64,000 nucleotides of DNA, taken from Pectinophora gossypiella. Lineage: Eukaryota > Arthropoda > Insecta > Lepidoptera > Gelechiidae. Below are positions 49,890 through 63,602 of this stretch, piece by piece. A program made the position numbers and the translations under genes. The stretch covers positions 8,967,420 through 9,031,419 of the forward strand of contig NC_065420.1 in NCBI RefSeq assembly GCF_024362695.1, read 5' to 3'. Each line of letters begins with the position of its first letter. The first letter of the stretch is position 1. Below the pieces are notes generated by a model. That model was not told the origin of the DNA, ran no database searches, and saw nothing but the letters and a program-made list of their open reading frames with translations.

Positions 49890-50848
49890 AAGAACGGAAA
49901 GATGACGGTAACAAAATTACTTAATAACAAAGGACATATTTGTTGTTCAATAAAACAACTCAAGAGACAACAGTGCCCTTGATGAATCTAAATTGAACGA
50001 ATACACTGCCCTGATGTGTCTAGCATATTGGCTAATCGCTACTCGCGCACAGTCGGTCAAACGCGTTATGTGTTCTACGTCTACAAATGGGGATTTAATT
50101 TGCCGTATCCGTAAACACAGTGTACGGAAATTCGTTTGCCGGCACTCGCCACCAAGAAGGGGTCATCGGTTTAATTTTTTTTCTTTTTGACACCTGTCCT
50201 TAGCTCCCAGTTCTGTTGTTCTTGTTGACACGGAATAATATTATCCGATATCGTTTGCATTTATTAATTGTTTTTAATTCTTTCTCATTGTAAGATTTCC
50301 GTAATTTAAACAGTGTTTTGTTTAATGGTAACCTTTCCATAGCTTAGAATTCGTAAAAAGTATTTTTTAAATAGAAGATAGCTTAAATCCGTCTATAAAA
50401 TTAACTGTATCTATGAGCCCCTAATATAAATAGAACATTATCGCTTAATTAAATTCTGCGCTATGCACCCAGGAAAATAAACGTTCTGTTTTCTTCTAAA
50501 ATCTCATTCAAAGCTACGTTTCTTTGCGACATGAGACATGACTTGATTTAAAAGTTTACTGACCTTTAAGCTGAAACTGTTTAGAGTGTGTCATCGCTAA
50601 TTATGTCTAACTAACCGGCGGTGGCGTGTCGGGACGTAAAACAATAGACTCGGGTTGGGATGACGGTGCGACGCGGCCATACGAGCCGCCGATGACGTCG
50701 CATTAAAATGAAATCCATACTGGGATGATTGATGAGCTGCAAACACCGCACCCGACTCATTCAATTTGCTGTCATCGCTACCATACACTGCACTTCTGTT
50801 ATTATAAGCTCCTGTATTTTTTCGGGTGGTTGCTGCGGTTCTGTTTTT

Positions 50849-51275
50849 ACCCGACTTCATCATCTCCCCAGCGTTATCCCGTTTTCACAGGGTCCTAATT
50901 TACAGGGACCTAACTTGAAGATTTGACAGGTCCGGTTTTTTACCGAAGCGACTGCCTGTCTGACCTTCCAACCATTTGTTGGGTATATGTGGGCTCACTA
51001 TGTTTTCCTTCACCGCTGAACACGTGATAAACGTGCGCGAGGAAGGGCGCCTACGAGGTGGTCTGACATCGTGAAGAAGACGGTGGGCGGCAGCATACAG
51101 AGGGCGGTCCACGCAGCATATAGCCGTACCGAGTGGAAAGCCATAACCTGTGGTCGCGATCCTCAGCAGTGAGGGAACGACGAAGAAGAAGAAGAAGAAC
51201 ACGTGATAATAATTTATGATTCAAACATAAATTCGAAATACTTCGAATTTTTACCCGAATTCGGTGGAGCAAAAA
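50849..51275 (-). mobile_element. SINE family B, copy 2, split by a LINE insertion
   Basis: The order CATCATCTCC, GCGTTATCCCG, TTTGACAGGTCCGG, GCGACTGCCTGTCTGAC, TTTTCCTTCACCGCTGA, CACGTGATAA and AATTTATGATTCAAACATAA equals that at 29.6 kb, but is broken after CACGTGATAA by about 166 foreign bases. Confidence 0.8.
51031..51196 (+). mobile_element. 5'-truncated LINE tail inserted in a SINE, with 13-bp target duplication
   Basis: The insert encodes, on the plus strand, the end of a LINE protein (RGRAPTRWSDIVKK, then RAVHAAYSRTEWKAI, then a stop), followed by GGGAACGAC and a (GAA)n tail. GAACACGTGATAA stands at both borders (51018-51030 and 51197-51209), the target-site duplication left by target-primed reverse transcription. 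Confidence 0.85.
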
Positions 51276-52089
51276 GAGAGGGTTGTGTGTTTGAACGCTA
51301 TGTATTGCATACATAGCGAAAAACGAAACGAACGAAAACGAAAACTTTGAGGGTGATTCAATCATGATTCTGAATTATCAAGAGTTTACATCGCAAAAAA
51401 ATAATAAATAAAAAAGCACTAAAATTTTCATGAATTTTCCGATAGGAAATTCCACTTGATATCAACTCTGAATCTTGGTCTGAGTAATTCCCCTCAGTAT
51501 TTGTGGCGGTGTCACTAACACCCTGTATGTATGTGTCACTACTTCTACTTACCACCTTATTTGTTAAATTCTGACAAGTGGTTTAGAAGTTAGGTTGGAA
51601 CAGACGTGCCTACACACATACATACATACATAACGGTCAAACACATTACCCTCCTTTTTGCTTCGCCGCAGTCGGGTAAAAACACGTCATCCTACACGAA
51701 CATGATGACATAAAGCTTCCTTCGGTTAACGGATATTGAGGGAATATGCACCTCCATCCTGCATGCACTGACAAATGACAGGCGTCACGTTACGAAGCCA
51801 ATATGTAGGTGACGCTAGCAGCATCGTTACGTAACAGGGACGACCTAAATGTAACCCTATGCCTAGCCGTTAGTACGGTTTATCACTGTCCTAATATATC
51901 GATGATACTTGTCATGATTCGACCATGTAAGACCTAGTATGGTAGATCACTCAATGAAAAGTAACGAATACTGGGATCCAATACAATCCAGGCTGTAAAA
52001 AACACTTTCAAAGATTCTAACAATGGTTAAGGTTTCAATTTTGACTCTCACCGGCTAGTGAGGTAAACTAAACCAAGCATCCTTTCATA

Positions 52090-52195
52090 TTATCACCATC
52101 TTCTCCTTAGCGTTATCCCGCTTACCTAACATGAAGATTTGACATGTCCGATTTTTTATAAAAGTGACTGAATCCCTGCTGTCTGTCTGTATCCG
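52090..52195 (-). mobile_element. SINE family B fragment
   Basis: TTAGCGTTATCCCGCTTACC, GAAGATTTGACATGTCCG and GTCTGTCTG match the same end of the copies at 29.6 and 50.85 kb. The tRNA-like head is absent. Confidence 0.65.
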
Positions 52196-55100
52196 TTCAG
52201 ATTATGTTAAAAAAGTCCACTTACTAAACTTTAATGTAGAAAAAAATCAAGTTTTTTGTATAAAAACTGAAACCGTCGGAAAAATAACGCTCTTAAAAGT
52301 ATGATACATGAAAATAATCTACTCTAAACAGCGCTTTCGAGTTTTAGTTTTGAAACTTATTTTTTTATTTTAATATATATGGTGTCGAATAGCAGAAAAA
52401 TGTTGAGGTTGCTTTGACATTAATTATTTATTTAACTCAAATAACCGAGGAGCATGCAGTACTATACCTTAATCGAAGAATAAATATAATATTGTACCAA
52501 ACTATTTCGAGAATTTCTTCGTCTTTGCCTGGCAGAAGCCCGCATTAAGCAGCTCTGAGCTATAAAATTAATTATGTAACGTTTTCATTTTATTTATTTT
52601 CTTATGAATGCTATAGTGTAACTTTTAATAATTCAACATATCTAGTAATAAGAAAGAATCCGAAAGAGATAGTTACTCGTGCGTCGCAATTTCGCAAAGT
52701 AGCTAATATTCCATGAATACAGCTGACATGTTCCAAGATATCGTTTTTCTAGTTACTTATAAGTTAAATGTCTAAAGTTTGTAATAAGAGTTAGAGCTAG
52801 GCAACAACTCACCGGCAACAAGTTTTAAGAAGTTCGCCTCGTTTGTCTGATTCTTCTACCGTTCGCTACCCGGCGTCGAGTGCCATCGATACTTTTATTA
52901 TTTCCTTAAGGACTTAGTGCAATCAAGTTTGAAACTTGTTCCTCATAATAGAACTGTTGTGTAATTTTCTTAGCGCTCGAAATGTTTGTCTGTTAAGACT
53001 TATTCGTAACGTCGTTACTTAAATAATTGTGCTATTGAAATGAGATTTTCCCCAGAAGGTAACGTTTGCTTTCTTAAATAGTGCTTCTACAAAAGTTCCC
53101 TTTTTGGCGATTTCCTTTCGAACGATGATGCTGAAAAAATTGTAGCCAACTTCGACGCCAGATGAAGTTTCGGTGGAAATTTCAAATCGGAACTTCAACT
53201 AAATCTCGTCTATTATTAATCCACACCCGATAGGAACTCCTCCAGACGTTGGGTTTTATCTGAGATGGAAACTGAAACTTTGCCCGTACGTACTTTCCCT
53301 GAATTTAATTGAGAAAACTTCATTTTTACCCCGCCATACTAGAATACTTTAAGAGATTAGTGACTATCCATTTGTAAAACGAATTTTAAAATTCCATTTC
53401 GATATTAATTGATTATCAATCGTAAATTGAAATGTTTAAATACTGAATTGATAAAATCACTGTGATGGAATTCTGAATGCACATATTATGAAGACAAAAC
53501 GCATTATACTTTATTACTGTCAGGAAGTAATGGATACGACAATTTTATTACCAAAATGAACTCGCCATTGCACCGGCAAATAAATTTGGGGCCTTATAGC
53601 TATAAACTTTTAGGGCTATAATTGTTTACGAGTCCCTTTTTTGTTGAAATGAAACGCCGTAAAATGGGAAGAAGGGTCGAAAGATAGCGTTGTCGGATAG
53701 TTTTAAATTTGAAATTGATTCTGGTGAATTTAGACGAACTTATTTTCAGTATAGGTGATATTAATTTCGTACTAATTATACCCATAATTAACTATTTACC
53801 AGTGCGAATCGTGCGAATTTTAGAGAAAATAATTTGTTGGTAGCAGTCTGCTACGATCGGCTACGGCACGTAGCAATATACTACGAAAGACGTGTAGTAC
53901 TTTTGATATTAACAAAAATAAACCTTTTTCTACACAGATTGAAATCCGTAAACGATATAGTATAGATTTAGTACGGGCATTAGGGTGGTTGGTAACGTCC
54001 GGCGGACTCACGTTCCGAGGTGTAAAACGCCGATTGCGTCCGACTCAATCTTACTAAGTGAATTACTTTGCCCGGCGACCATCTTGCTCTCGCCAGGGGA
54101 CCATTGATGGAGAACTACAGTTTCTTTCTAATCACCATCAGCGCTATTGGATTTCGTATTTCGAATGCTGGTTTAGATGAATCGGTGTTTATTTCGGTAT
54201 AATCACAAAATTGTATTTTTTATTTTAATGTCTTGCTTGCGTAGCAAATGATTTAATGCTTTGGTGCTTTATTTTGCTCGAGTTTTTTTCATTCAAATAA
54301 ATAGGATAATTATATTAATTCAATTTTACGTATTTTCATGTTGAATATAAGTTTATGTTCACTTTACTTTTAAATTAGCTTTTATCCATTTCGTTTTAAT
54401 ACTGCTTCTCTGATTACTTTCCCGAGTCACAGTTGCGGCTGCAAATCAAAATCGGGGGATTATTCAGTGTCACTAACACGGTTATCGGCGTCGAAATAAT
54501 CTCGTGGCCTGTAATCTGACACGCGGCAGTAAACCGAGCCTCGGGGCCAACCACTCTGGACCAATCACAGAAATCCGAGTAAAATCCTAGTTTCGAAAAT
54601 GTGCCTCAATTGGAGATCCGACATTTGCTGTTTCATTAGTTTCGTCAGTAATATATATGTAGGTGGCATAATCGTATGAAAATGTTCTTTGCCTTGTTAT
54701 TAAGTCTAGTATTTTAACATTGATACCTATACACGCGATAAGCTAATTTAATTTCTCAACATAATTTCATAATGCTAGTGTATACAGAATAATTATTACA
54801 GAAGTTAACAAAGAGTTGGGACGCTTAATCTGGAAATTCTTCTAGTATAACAAGGAAGCGTGTTTCCGATTAAGCCGTCCGACGGCCAACAGGGCAATAA
54901 CGGGGCTTTATGATAAAGTTAATTAGATAGAACATTCGTTCCCCCGAGCAAGTATACAGATGAGACGCTGCACAGTCTCTTGAAAAACGCAAAAGAAAAT
55001 GGAAACGAAAATCAACGGAGCAGCTTTCCGCCACTCAGGTGTGTAATCAAGTTTAATTCAAAAGTGCAACAGGTTTTACAAACGTTAAAACTTCTCAGCT

Positions 55101-57001
55101 AGATTACATTTCTTTTAATATAGTTTCGTTGTGCAAATGGTAATCTCAAACGTGGCTAATTTCGTTAACGTTTTGTTTTATAAAAATGTACGTAAAAGTT
55201 TGGTAATCTGAAGTAAGTTTTGCGTTCGTATAACATTCCATAAGCGCATAAGTTAGGAGAACCCGTGACCGCAGGACAGGCCACACACGAGTTTAGCGAC
55301 TCATTTCAGAGTTGGCGAAGAACGGACGAGATGCCGAACGCGCCCCGAGGTATAATTAGTTCCGCGATTGCCCGGACGCTGGTCGACGGCGAAACTCAAA
55401 CAAAACACCCATATCGACTAAGCGGCTGCTTGTTCGAGACACCACTTATAACTTATATCTTTATACCACTTTTTATTACATTTTACACACAATCCTGCAA
55501 AATCAAATGATAGCACCATAGTGAAGATAGGTATTAATATATGTTCACAGTCGGCAAGTTTATCTAAAATCTGAAGAATCTATAGTCCTATGCAAATTAA
55601 ATGTATTATTGAAACATGCTAACTATTTATTATATTTAACAATTAATTATTAACTAACTTTCTACATTGAAATTTAAACATCGCAACGATACAAGCGGCA
55701 CGCTGGGTGAAATAAAACGACGTTATCGTTGTAGAGCGGCCCAATTAGGGTTCAAAGCTTATAAGTGGGGCAGCGGTATCGAAGTATTAAGCCAGTTTGT
55801 GTAAATTGGCAACATCCGCCACGGTCCGGAAGCGACAAGCGCCGAACAAGTTTGATTATATGATGACAGACTCATGACGCGGAATTTTATTCATGTTGTG
55901 CTCTTTTAGCGACTAGTAGTGTAGGAGGTACTGAAGTAAGTATATAGTGAATAGGCGTGAACCACCTTAGGCCATATCTTTACTTACCATAAGGTGAGAT
56001 AGTGGTAACACGTGAAACTAATTGAGATAATAAAATTATATTTATTTTTACTTATGCGAGTCTTTTATTTAGTCAGTTATTATATGCAGTTATAATAACA
56101 AATATGTATTACTTTGTTTTTGTGCAAAAGTATTTGTGTTTCATTATTGGTTGGTATAAATAGGATCGCTGTGTTGAAACCTGTCGTAGTTTAAATCGAA
56201 TCGAGCGATATTGCTTGCATTCCTCTCCCAGGTGGGTTCAGTTGTTTTTCATTTCGAAATGCATACCCTAGATTACTTTCATTCTTTTATGAAGCCAATA
56301 CAACTTTGTTGTCACATCGAATTGTGTCCAGTAAAAGTTGCCGCAGATAATATATTTGAGTTGTGTTCCATACTCTGGTTTTTCCATTTGTGAAATTATT
56401 TTCCTTTGCTGCCACTACGTATTGGTATTTGTATTGAAATGGTTAATATATTATTACAAAACATAATATCAAACAATATTTATATTCAATAAATGTGTCT
56501 AGGATAAATAATAAAAATATCTGAGAATAAACTAGATATATCCTTAATAATCTTAACATTTCTGTTCTCCGCTTGCAAGTACCTACATTTTTGTCTAGTG
56601 TGTTCGTTTCGAAACTACGTAATATTCAAAATCCACTATCTGTTTCTCAATACCAAACATACAAATGCAAGCGAATGAAACCGTCCGTGAAACACGTAGT
56701 CTGTTCATACACGACATATCGGATGCAATACGTATGCACCTTGCTATTGCGAGCTGAGCCGTCGAGGGCGTTCCCTACATTTCTCGCGTATCTGTTTCCA
56801 CGTCGGATGCTGTTCAATTGTACGTACCATTCTGCGTTGCACTACAAGATAACCTTCTTATTCGTCTGTCAAGCTCACATGTAATATAAATTTGTATTTT
56901 AATGTATTTTTTGTTTAACGAATATCTTTTGCTACGTTGTGACGTAGCAGATTTAAGGTAGAAGTCCGTGCTACGAATAACTACGAACATCCAAGAGCGT
57001 A

Positions 57002-58609
57002 GAAAGGGTATAGCGAGGTAAGGAAGACGAAATGGCCCCCATGGCCCATGACGGAATTATCATTTGTACTGGTATTGGCACTCTAAAAGAATACGAAATG
57101 TAAGGTCGTTGACCCCTGACCTTGACCTGTCTTTGAGATATTCGAGAAAGTTCGTACGCGCGCCGAGTTTTTTCAAAATTTTTTTTCCGAAAAACTATAA
57201 AAGCTAGAAGTATGGGACCAATTGCGTATAATTAGGGATACTTTGAAAAATATTCTGAATTTTTTTCAGAGTTCTGGTGAAATGACAACTGTGCAAAATA
57301 ATTAAACAAAATATAAATATATTTTTTTAGTACTGTTCTATTATGTTTACCGCGCCAAAAAAAATATATAATACTCTTTGATTTATATACTTACACCACA
57401 CAAAAACTGATTAAAATCAAAGAGGCGCTTCTTGAGTAATTATGAATTTACTTAGTGTGCGTACGGCTGGTAGGAACTAATTAAAGAGGTCGTTTTTAGA
57501 TTAATTATTATAATTACATGTTAAACATAATTTTAATCATCATCATCACTGTTTTCATTTATTACAACATTGACTGCATCATTTAAAAATATTTTCGACA
57601 GAATTTCAGCAGGACGTAAAATGCGAGATAGATATCTCGCATGAGCTAAGTAATATAATTATTACACTTGCGGCATATGAAAATCGACTTGCGAAAATCG
57701 TATTTTGGGCAAAAGAAAACCCATTTATGCAAACCGTTTACAATTTGTACTACGAACTAGAGTTTTAAGTTTAGCATCCTGTAGCACTTTCTTCATAATA
57801 GTGGCATCATTTTCCGTACCATAAATTGGCCCAGCAAAATCAACTATAAACCCGTTCGTAGTACAGATTGTAAACAGTTTGCATAAATGGGTTTTCTTTT
57901 GCCCAAAATACGATTTTCGCAAGTCGATTTTCATATATCGCAAGTGTAATAATTATATTATTTAGCTCATGCGAGATATCTATCTCGCATTTTACGTCCT
58001 GCTGAAATTCTGTCGAAAATATTTTCAAATGATGCAATCAATGTTGTAATAAATGAAAATAGTGATGATGATGATTAAAATTCTGTTTAACATGTAATTA
58101 TAATAATTAATCTAAAAACGACCTCTTTAATTAGTTCCTACCAGCCGTACGCACACTAAGTAAATTCATAATTACTCAAGAAGCGCCTCTTTGATTTTGA
58201 TCAGTTTTTGTGTGGTGTAAGTATATAAATCAAAGAGTATTATATATTTTTTTTGGCGCGGTAAACATAATAGAACAGTACTAAAAAAATATATTTATAT
58301 TTTGTTTAATTATTTTGCACAGTTGTCATTTCACCAGAACTCTGAAAAAAATTCAGAATATTTTTCAAAGTATCCCTAATTATACGCAATTGGTCCCATC
58401 CTTCTAGCTTTTATAGTTTTTCGGAAAAAAAAATTTGAAAAAACTCGGCGCGCGTACGAACTTTCTCGAATATCTCAAAGACAGGTCAAGGTCAGGGGTC
58501 AACGACCTTGCATTTCGTATTCTTTTAGAGTGCCAATACCAATACAAATGATAATTCCGTCATGGGCCATGGGGGCCATTTCGTCTTCCTTACCTCGCTA
58601 TACCCTTTC
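57002..58609. mobile_element. Fold-back transposon: two 756-bp arms and a 96-bp loop
   Basis: 57002-57757 and 57854-58609 are reverse complements of equal length with only scattered substitutions. The outer ends read GAAAGGGTATAGCGAGG on both sides. The loop and the start of the right arm retain part of a transposase gene. The equal arm length and high identity suggest recent formation or gene conversion. No clear target-site duplication was found. Confidence 0.9.
57725..57943 (-). pseudogene. DDE transposase fragment in the fold-back element
   Basis: A 72-codon frame running from the right arm through the loop into the left arm. FGQKKTHLCKLFTICTTNGF and VDFAGPIYGTENDATIM resemble the core of DDE transposases of the PIF/Harbinger or ISL2EU type, where an aspartate follows the G-x-x-V strand and an ND-A motif comes later. 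The final residues are read from the inverted arm and are not native. The fragment is far too short to act; it shows the origin of the element. Confidence 0.55.
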
Positions 58610-61600
58610 GTTGCACTATGAACCTTTGTATAATTTTCCGTATATTATACCTATAAAGTATCTTAAAAATAAAATCTACAGTTTTTTACCAGTAATCTAG
58701 GGTTATTTACGTTAAAATTATTTCGCTGCAGCGAATTTTACTCAAATTCGTTTACCGCTGCCAGCTGAGAACGCCTGGAAGTGTGAGAATATTGAATTAG
58801 TGGTCGGATTTTGCATTTTTTTCTAGCTGGGAGACAAAAAAAGGCTTGCCGGCGCCCGGCGGACGCTGAATCAATTACGTTACGTTGACGCGGCGGAGGT
58901 AATTCGATCCGTCGGCAAATGTTGATTCGACCGCGGGGCACGTCCGGCACAGGCCCGTGACACAGGCCCGCCTCACTGATCCACTTTCGCCATTAGCCGC
59001 TAAAAATGTCCCTAATTAAATCACCTGGGGGCGCCATTAACCGAAATCAATATAACGTCCCTCATGTATGAAACGTGGAGTGTACGATTTTTTGTACCAG
59101 CCATTTACTTCGGAGAAACATCTATCCACGTGTTGACATCAAAAACATTAAAAGCTTGAACAAAATGTGTCCATTTTGTCGTTGGAATATATCCGTTGTA
59201 TGGACATGTGGATAAAAAGCCGCTCAATGTCGAAATACGTTACAGTGTGTTGTGTGCACTTAATGCTATCAAACACATTGCAGGACATGACATGTTCATT
59301 TACTTGTCATGGTTTATGGAGCCTATGAAAGCCTCTGGGAGGATATTATGTACAGTCATGAGCAATATAATTTACCCACTTTAGAACCCTGTCGCATTAA
59401 CATACCTGTTTTACATTTAGTGATACTTTCAGTTCCATTGACAATTTGTTGTTCAGTTGTGTATTGTTGTCACATTTTTTTTTAATACATTTCGTCGGTC
59501 GAATAACGAAAAGGCGTAACCAACAAGATGACGATATTGAGTTTTACATATATACACCACTGCATTGAAAAACATCCCTTTCATAATGTAACAAAAGACT
59601 TGAATTCCTTTCCTACGATGCAATAATTGCAATAGCGAAGAGCGGTATGTTACATCTTTATACTTCAAAAATTTTTTTCACGTATAGTTGTATGCAGTTA
59701 CGACTATCAAATTTTACTCATCAGGCGGTCGAAAGTTCAGATATGTCTATTTTATACTAAAGGACGAGTGGCACGAACACACATTATGGCTAGTAATATT
59801 TTTTTTTTATATTTGAAATCAATTATTTATATAATTCCTTGTTCCAATATTAAATTATTTATTATAACTTAGTATTTGACAAGAGGTTCCTTAAATGAAG
59901 TAGAGATGAAATTGTGAGGATTGAGTCATTTCAATTCTTAGTAGGTCTATGTAGTAATTAATTTTATTATTTAAAATCGGATAATTATTTTACATCGATC
60001 ATCCTCTCATCGATTCATATACTATGCAACATTCTGTCGGGAAATATGTTTCTCACAGAACCAGCTGTTGGCAGGATTTTACCCGAGCGGCAAAGCGGAT
60101 TATCGAAATTAACCTCTTCAACGACTAATGATTAACTTCGCTTCCACTCCAGTATCAGGGGTTCGATACCCGCCTCTTAAAAGTATCTCCTTGTTACCTG
60201 AAATGTTTCATTATTCAAGGAATTAGCTCGGCATTTAGAGAATTGTGTTGATGTACTACAGTTTTCGATAATTGTAATTTGTCTGTGTTTTATTGGGTTA
60301 TTGCCTTATTCAAAAATATATTAATAAGTAAATAGCAATAAACAGAGAACTATGAAATAATCAGTTCCAATTACTTTTTCAAAAAGTTCATAATATCTTA
60401 ATAGAATATCGTGGTATAAACTTTTAATTTGGAATGAATCGGGAATTGTGTAGGAGTAAGTGTTATGCTTTTAAAGTCTACGAGTTTAAAAATCCGTCGA
60501 ACATGTTTCCCAGTTCAAGTAAGGATCTATCTACTTTTGTACGGTTTAATATTTCGTGTAGACTTTTCGAGAATTTACCAAAGTGCACGTTATAAATTTA
60601 GGGAAGGGCCTCTTCGGCTCTACACCAAGAGGCTTACAAGGGTTATATCCTAAAAGCTCGGAATCTGCCTATTTGGAGCAATTAGCAATTTAACACAAAT
60701 GGACCGTGGGTGTTGATTTTCTTGGATAAAACACATGGTAAATATTTTACGGTAAACAATATATTTTCTACATATTAATAGTATAGAAGTATGGTATGAC
60801 TGGCAGTTCTGACAGAAGTGCGCTTACATGGAGGGTAGGTCAAAATGTCTAAGTATGATGCTACGTGTATGTTGATGAAAATAATGAGAGAAATATACTT
60901 TATGTGAAAATCGGACATTTATACGTACAAGTATCCAAATCACATGTAGATATAGGTACAAAACACTTTACGTAAATGTTTTAATTATTCGTAATTTTAA
61001 GTGACAAATTGTATAAATTATTAAGTGATTAGAAACAATAAATTATCTCTTTACGTAAATATGCATATTATAGATATCTTATCCGTCTAGTTTCATCGGA
61101 AAAGCTTACCTACTTTAGGTATTTACGTTACTTTGACTACCTCTACCCATTTACTGGTGCATATTTCTACTCATCATAATATATTATTATTAGATATTCT
61201 TCCAATGTTGGTTGATATTTTTCCAATGTTCTCATTTAATAAGGTGGTTTGATAAACTCTGTAATCTTCGAGAGTGGTCTAGCGTTGCAGGTTGCATAGA
61301 TTTGGGTGCCATCAGTTTGGATTAGGGCTACCCTATATAGCCTTTCTGTGTTAATACTGTTTTCATGCTGAAGTCCAGTTTATTATTATATCCGGTAAAC
61401 AGAGAGATTTAATACATTACATTAGTAAGTAATTTCCAGATTTGTGAGTTTCAAAGAACAGTATATGTCCTTGGTAAGTATCTTCTATCGTCGTCTGCAA
61501 CGCCACTTATAATTTAATACAACAATTGTGGTGTTGACTATTGTACGTTATTCAGAATCAATCTACTAATTAAGTAAATAGTGCACCATAAGTTAGCCAC

Positions 61601-61752
61601 TGTTAATAAAAAAAAAAACAATCTCTTCAAAACGCGTAAGATGTATAATTAAATATTAAAAAGTACTGTAAACACTTATTAATTAGATCAATTTTATTTG
61701 ACAAAATGCATACCCCCTGCTCGCCAAGAGCAAGACTCGCCCCCTATTACAT

Positions 61753-61835
61753 GAGACTTTAACATAGCTGCCGAGGAGTGGGTGTTCTAGACACCTCTGT
61801 CTACCCCTTCGGGAAGCAGGTGTGATGCTATATTG
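61753..61835 (+). repeat. Dispersed repeat fragment (CTCTGTCTACCCC family), copy 2
   Basis: ACATAGCTGCCGAGG, ACACCTCTGTCTACCCCTTC and AGGTGTGATG correspond to 11036-11108. Confidence 0.5.
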
Positions 61836-63537
61836 GGTGTTATACCTGTAGGGTAAGATTTCTTATTACGTCATCACTGCCTAATTCTCGAGAAAATCAC
61901 TTATCTACTCGTATTTATCATTTAGGATTAGCGTTACCCGCTGACAAACATTACGTAACGCAACTAATAGGCCGTGACGTTGATCTCATTCATTAGGTAC
62001 TGCTGAGCTAGTGGCCTCTAATAATGCACCTGTTATCGCATCGCCCTATTTAATGCCCGAACATTTCGCAACATGGAATTTCTACGCAAGAGGACAGCAA
62101 CCCTACCCGTGTGCTAATCTTCAGCACAATAGGCTTTATTAACATGCATACGCCCCGTCCGATACAAATTGCCGATGAGTCGCCGTATGAGGCGACAGCA
62201 ACTAGCCGTCTACAATGTCGCCTTCAGTTGCTGAGTTTGCATAAACCTTAGGAAGACAATTCCAATTTGATTTTGGTGCTTGTCATACTTGTTAATGGTA
62301 ACTCGTAGATACTGTAGAATAGTATTCTCAACAGGCGCGACGCTGTGAGACTTTGCCGAGTGTATTCGGTCTTCTCTACAAATTATACCACATGATGTTC
62401 TCCAAATGGGAGTCGATCATAATATAAATACAGACTTACTTTTTTGCTCTCTGTTTAAAAAGTCAGACCCACACTATAATATTTTACTTTCGACAAACGT
62501 CGTGTTATATTAACTTATCTTATTATAGACGCTATTCAAAATAAATGTGCTTTGTTGTCGCGTATTGAACGTGAAGTCGTAAGGTTTCCGTGTAATAGTT
62601 ACGTGAATGGGTTAAAAATATCATAAGGCTGCCGAAAGTTTCACATATCGAAAGCAATTAAATTTGTAATGCCATCATAGAGTGTTACTAAGAACGAGAC
62701 GGGCTTCCTTAAATATTATATTGTATCAAGCAGTTCTGAAAGCGAACAAAGAAGTTGGTATACTCTACCGGGAAGGTTTCAATTACTTTGTATTGCGGTT
62801 TCATATAAAGAGTATCGAATTTCATTATGTAATGAAAACATCGCGTCAAAGGTAGTGTTTAAAAAGCTCGCGTGCTTTATAAAATTGATTAACAGGAGTG
62901 CTCGACCTGGAGGTCGAGGACGAGTGGCAGGTAGAATATGAAAGTATTTGAAATTGGTATATTATTTGAATTGACGTTCTTTATTTTGCTTTCCGTCGTA
63001 CTATAAAAAGGCCGTCTATGTATTGAGAAAACAGAAAGCCCGTTCAGTGCCTCTTACAATGTTTTACTGCTTTTACGAACCTGTACAGGTCGCACTAAGG
63101 TTTAATTTTACGCGTGCTAGTCATTGAATCACCCTTAAGATCTGGATCATTAAGTGGGTAAATGGTTAATGAAAATAGAATGAGCACTAAACATCGAAGC
63201 GGAATTTTGCCAGTCACCTAGCCGTCGTTAAATGTTGTTATCGTCGCGATTAAGTAACAAAACAAGTGGAGTGGAGGAGCGGAGCGGGTCGCGGGCGGGC
63301 CGCGGGGCGTCGCGAATAATAATCTCAGTTTACGACGGCAGCCGAGTGAATCAATAAAAACACTAATAATGCACAGGCGTAATCCGGATCGTGCAACGGC
63401 GCGATTACCGACACTAACGAGCTCGTAAAGACGGATCTCCAATGCACGGCTCAGCCGAAACAGCGCCGCGGGGCACCTCGCCATCTCACTTTGCACCCTG
63501 AACATGAACATTCACTTCCACTATTTTTCTTGCAAAA

Positions 63538-63602
63538 CATAAAATATAATATAATATAATATATAATAAAAAAATATAATAATAATAATATATAATCTAA
63601 TA
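63538..63602. repeat. AT-rich microsatellite
   Basis: Runs of ATAAT and AAT units with TATA interruptions. Confidence 0.8.

Noticed and set aside
63218..63511. 97-codon minus-strand frame in GC-rich DNA
   Set aside because: High GC lowers stop frequency; the residue string is low in domain-like pattern and no partner exon was seen.
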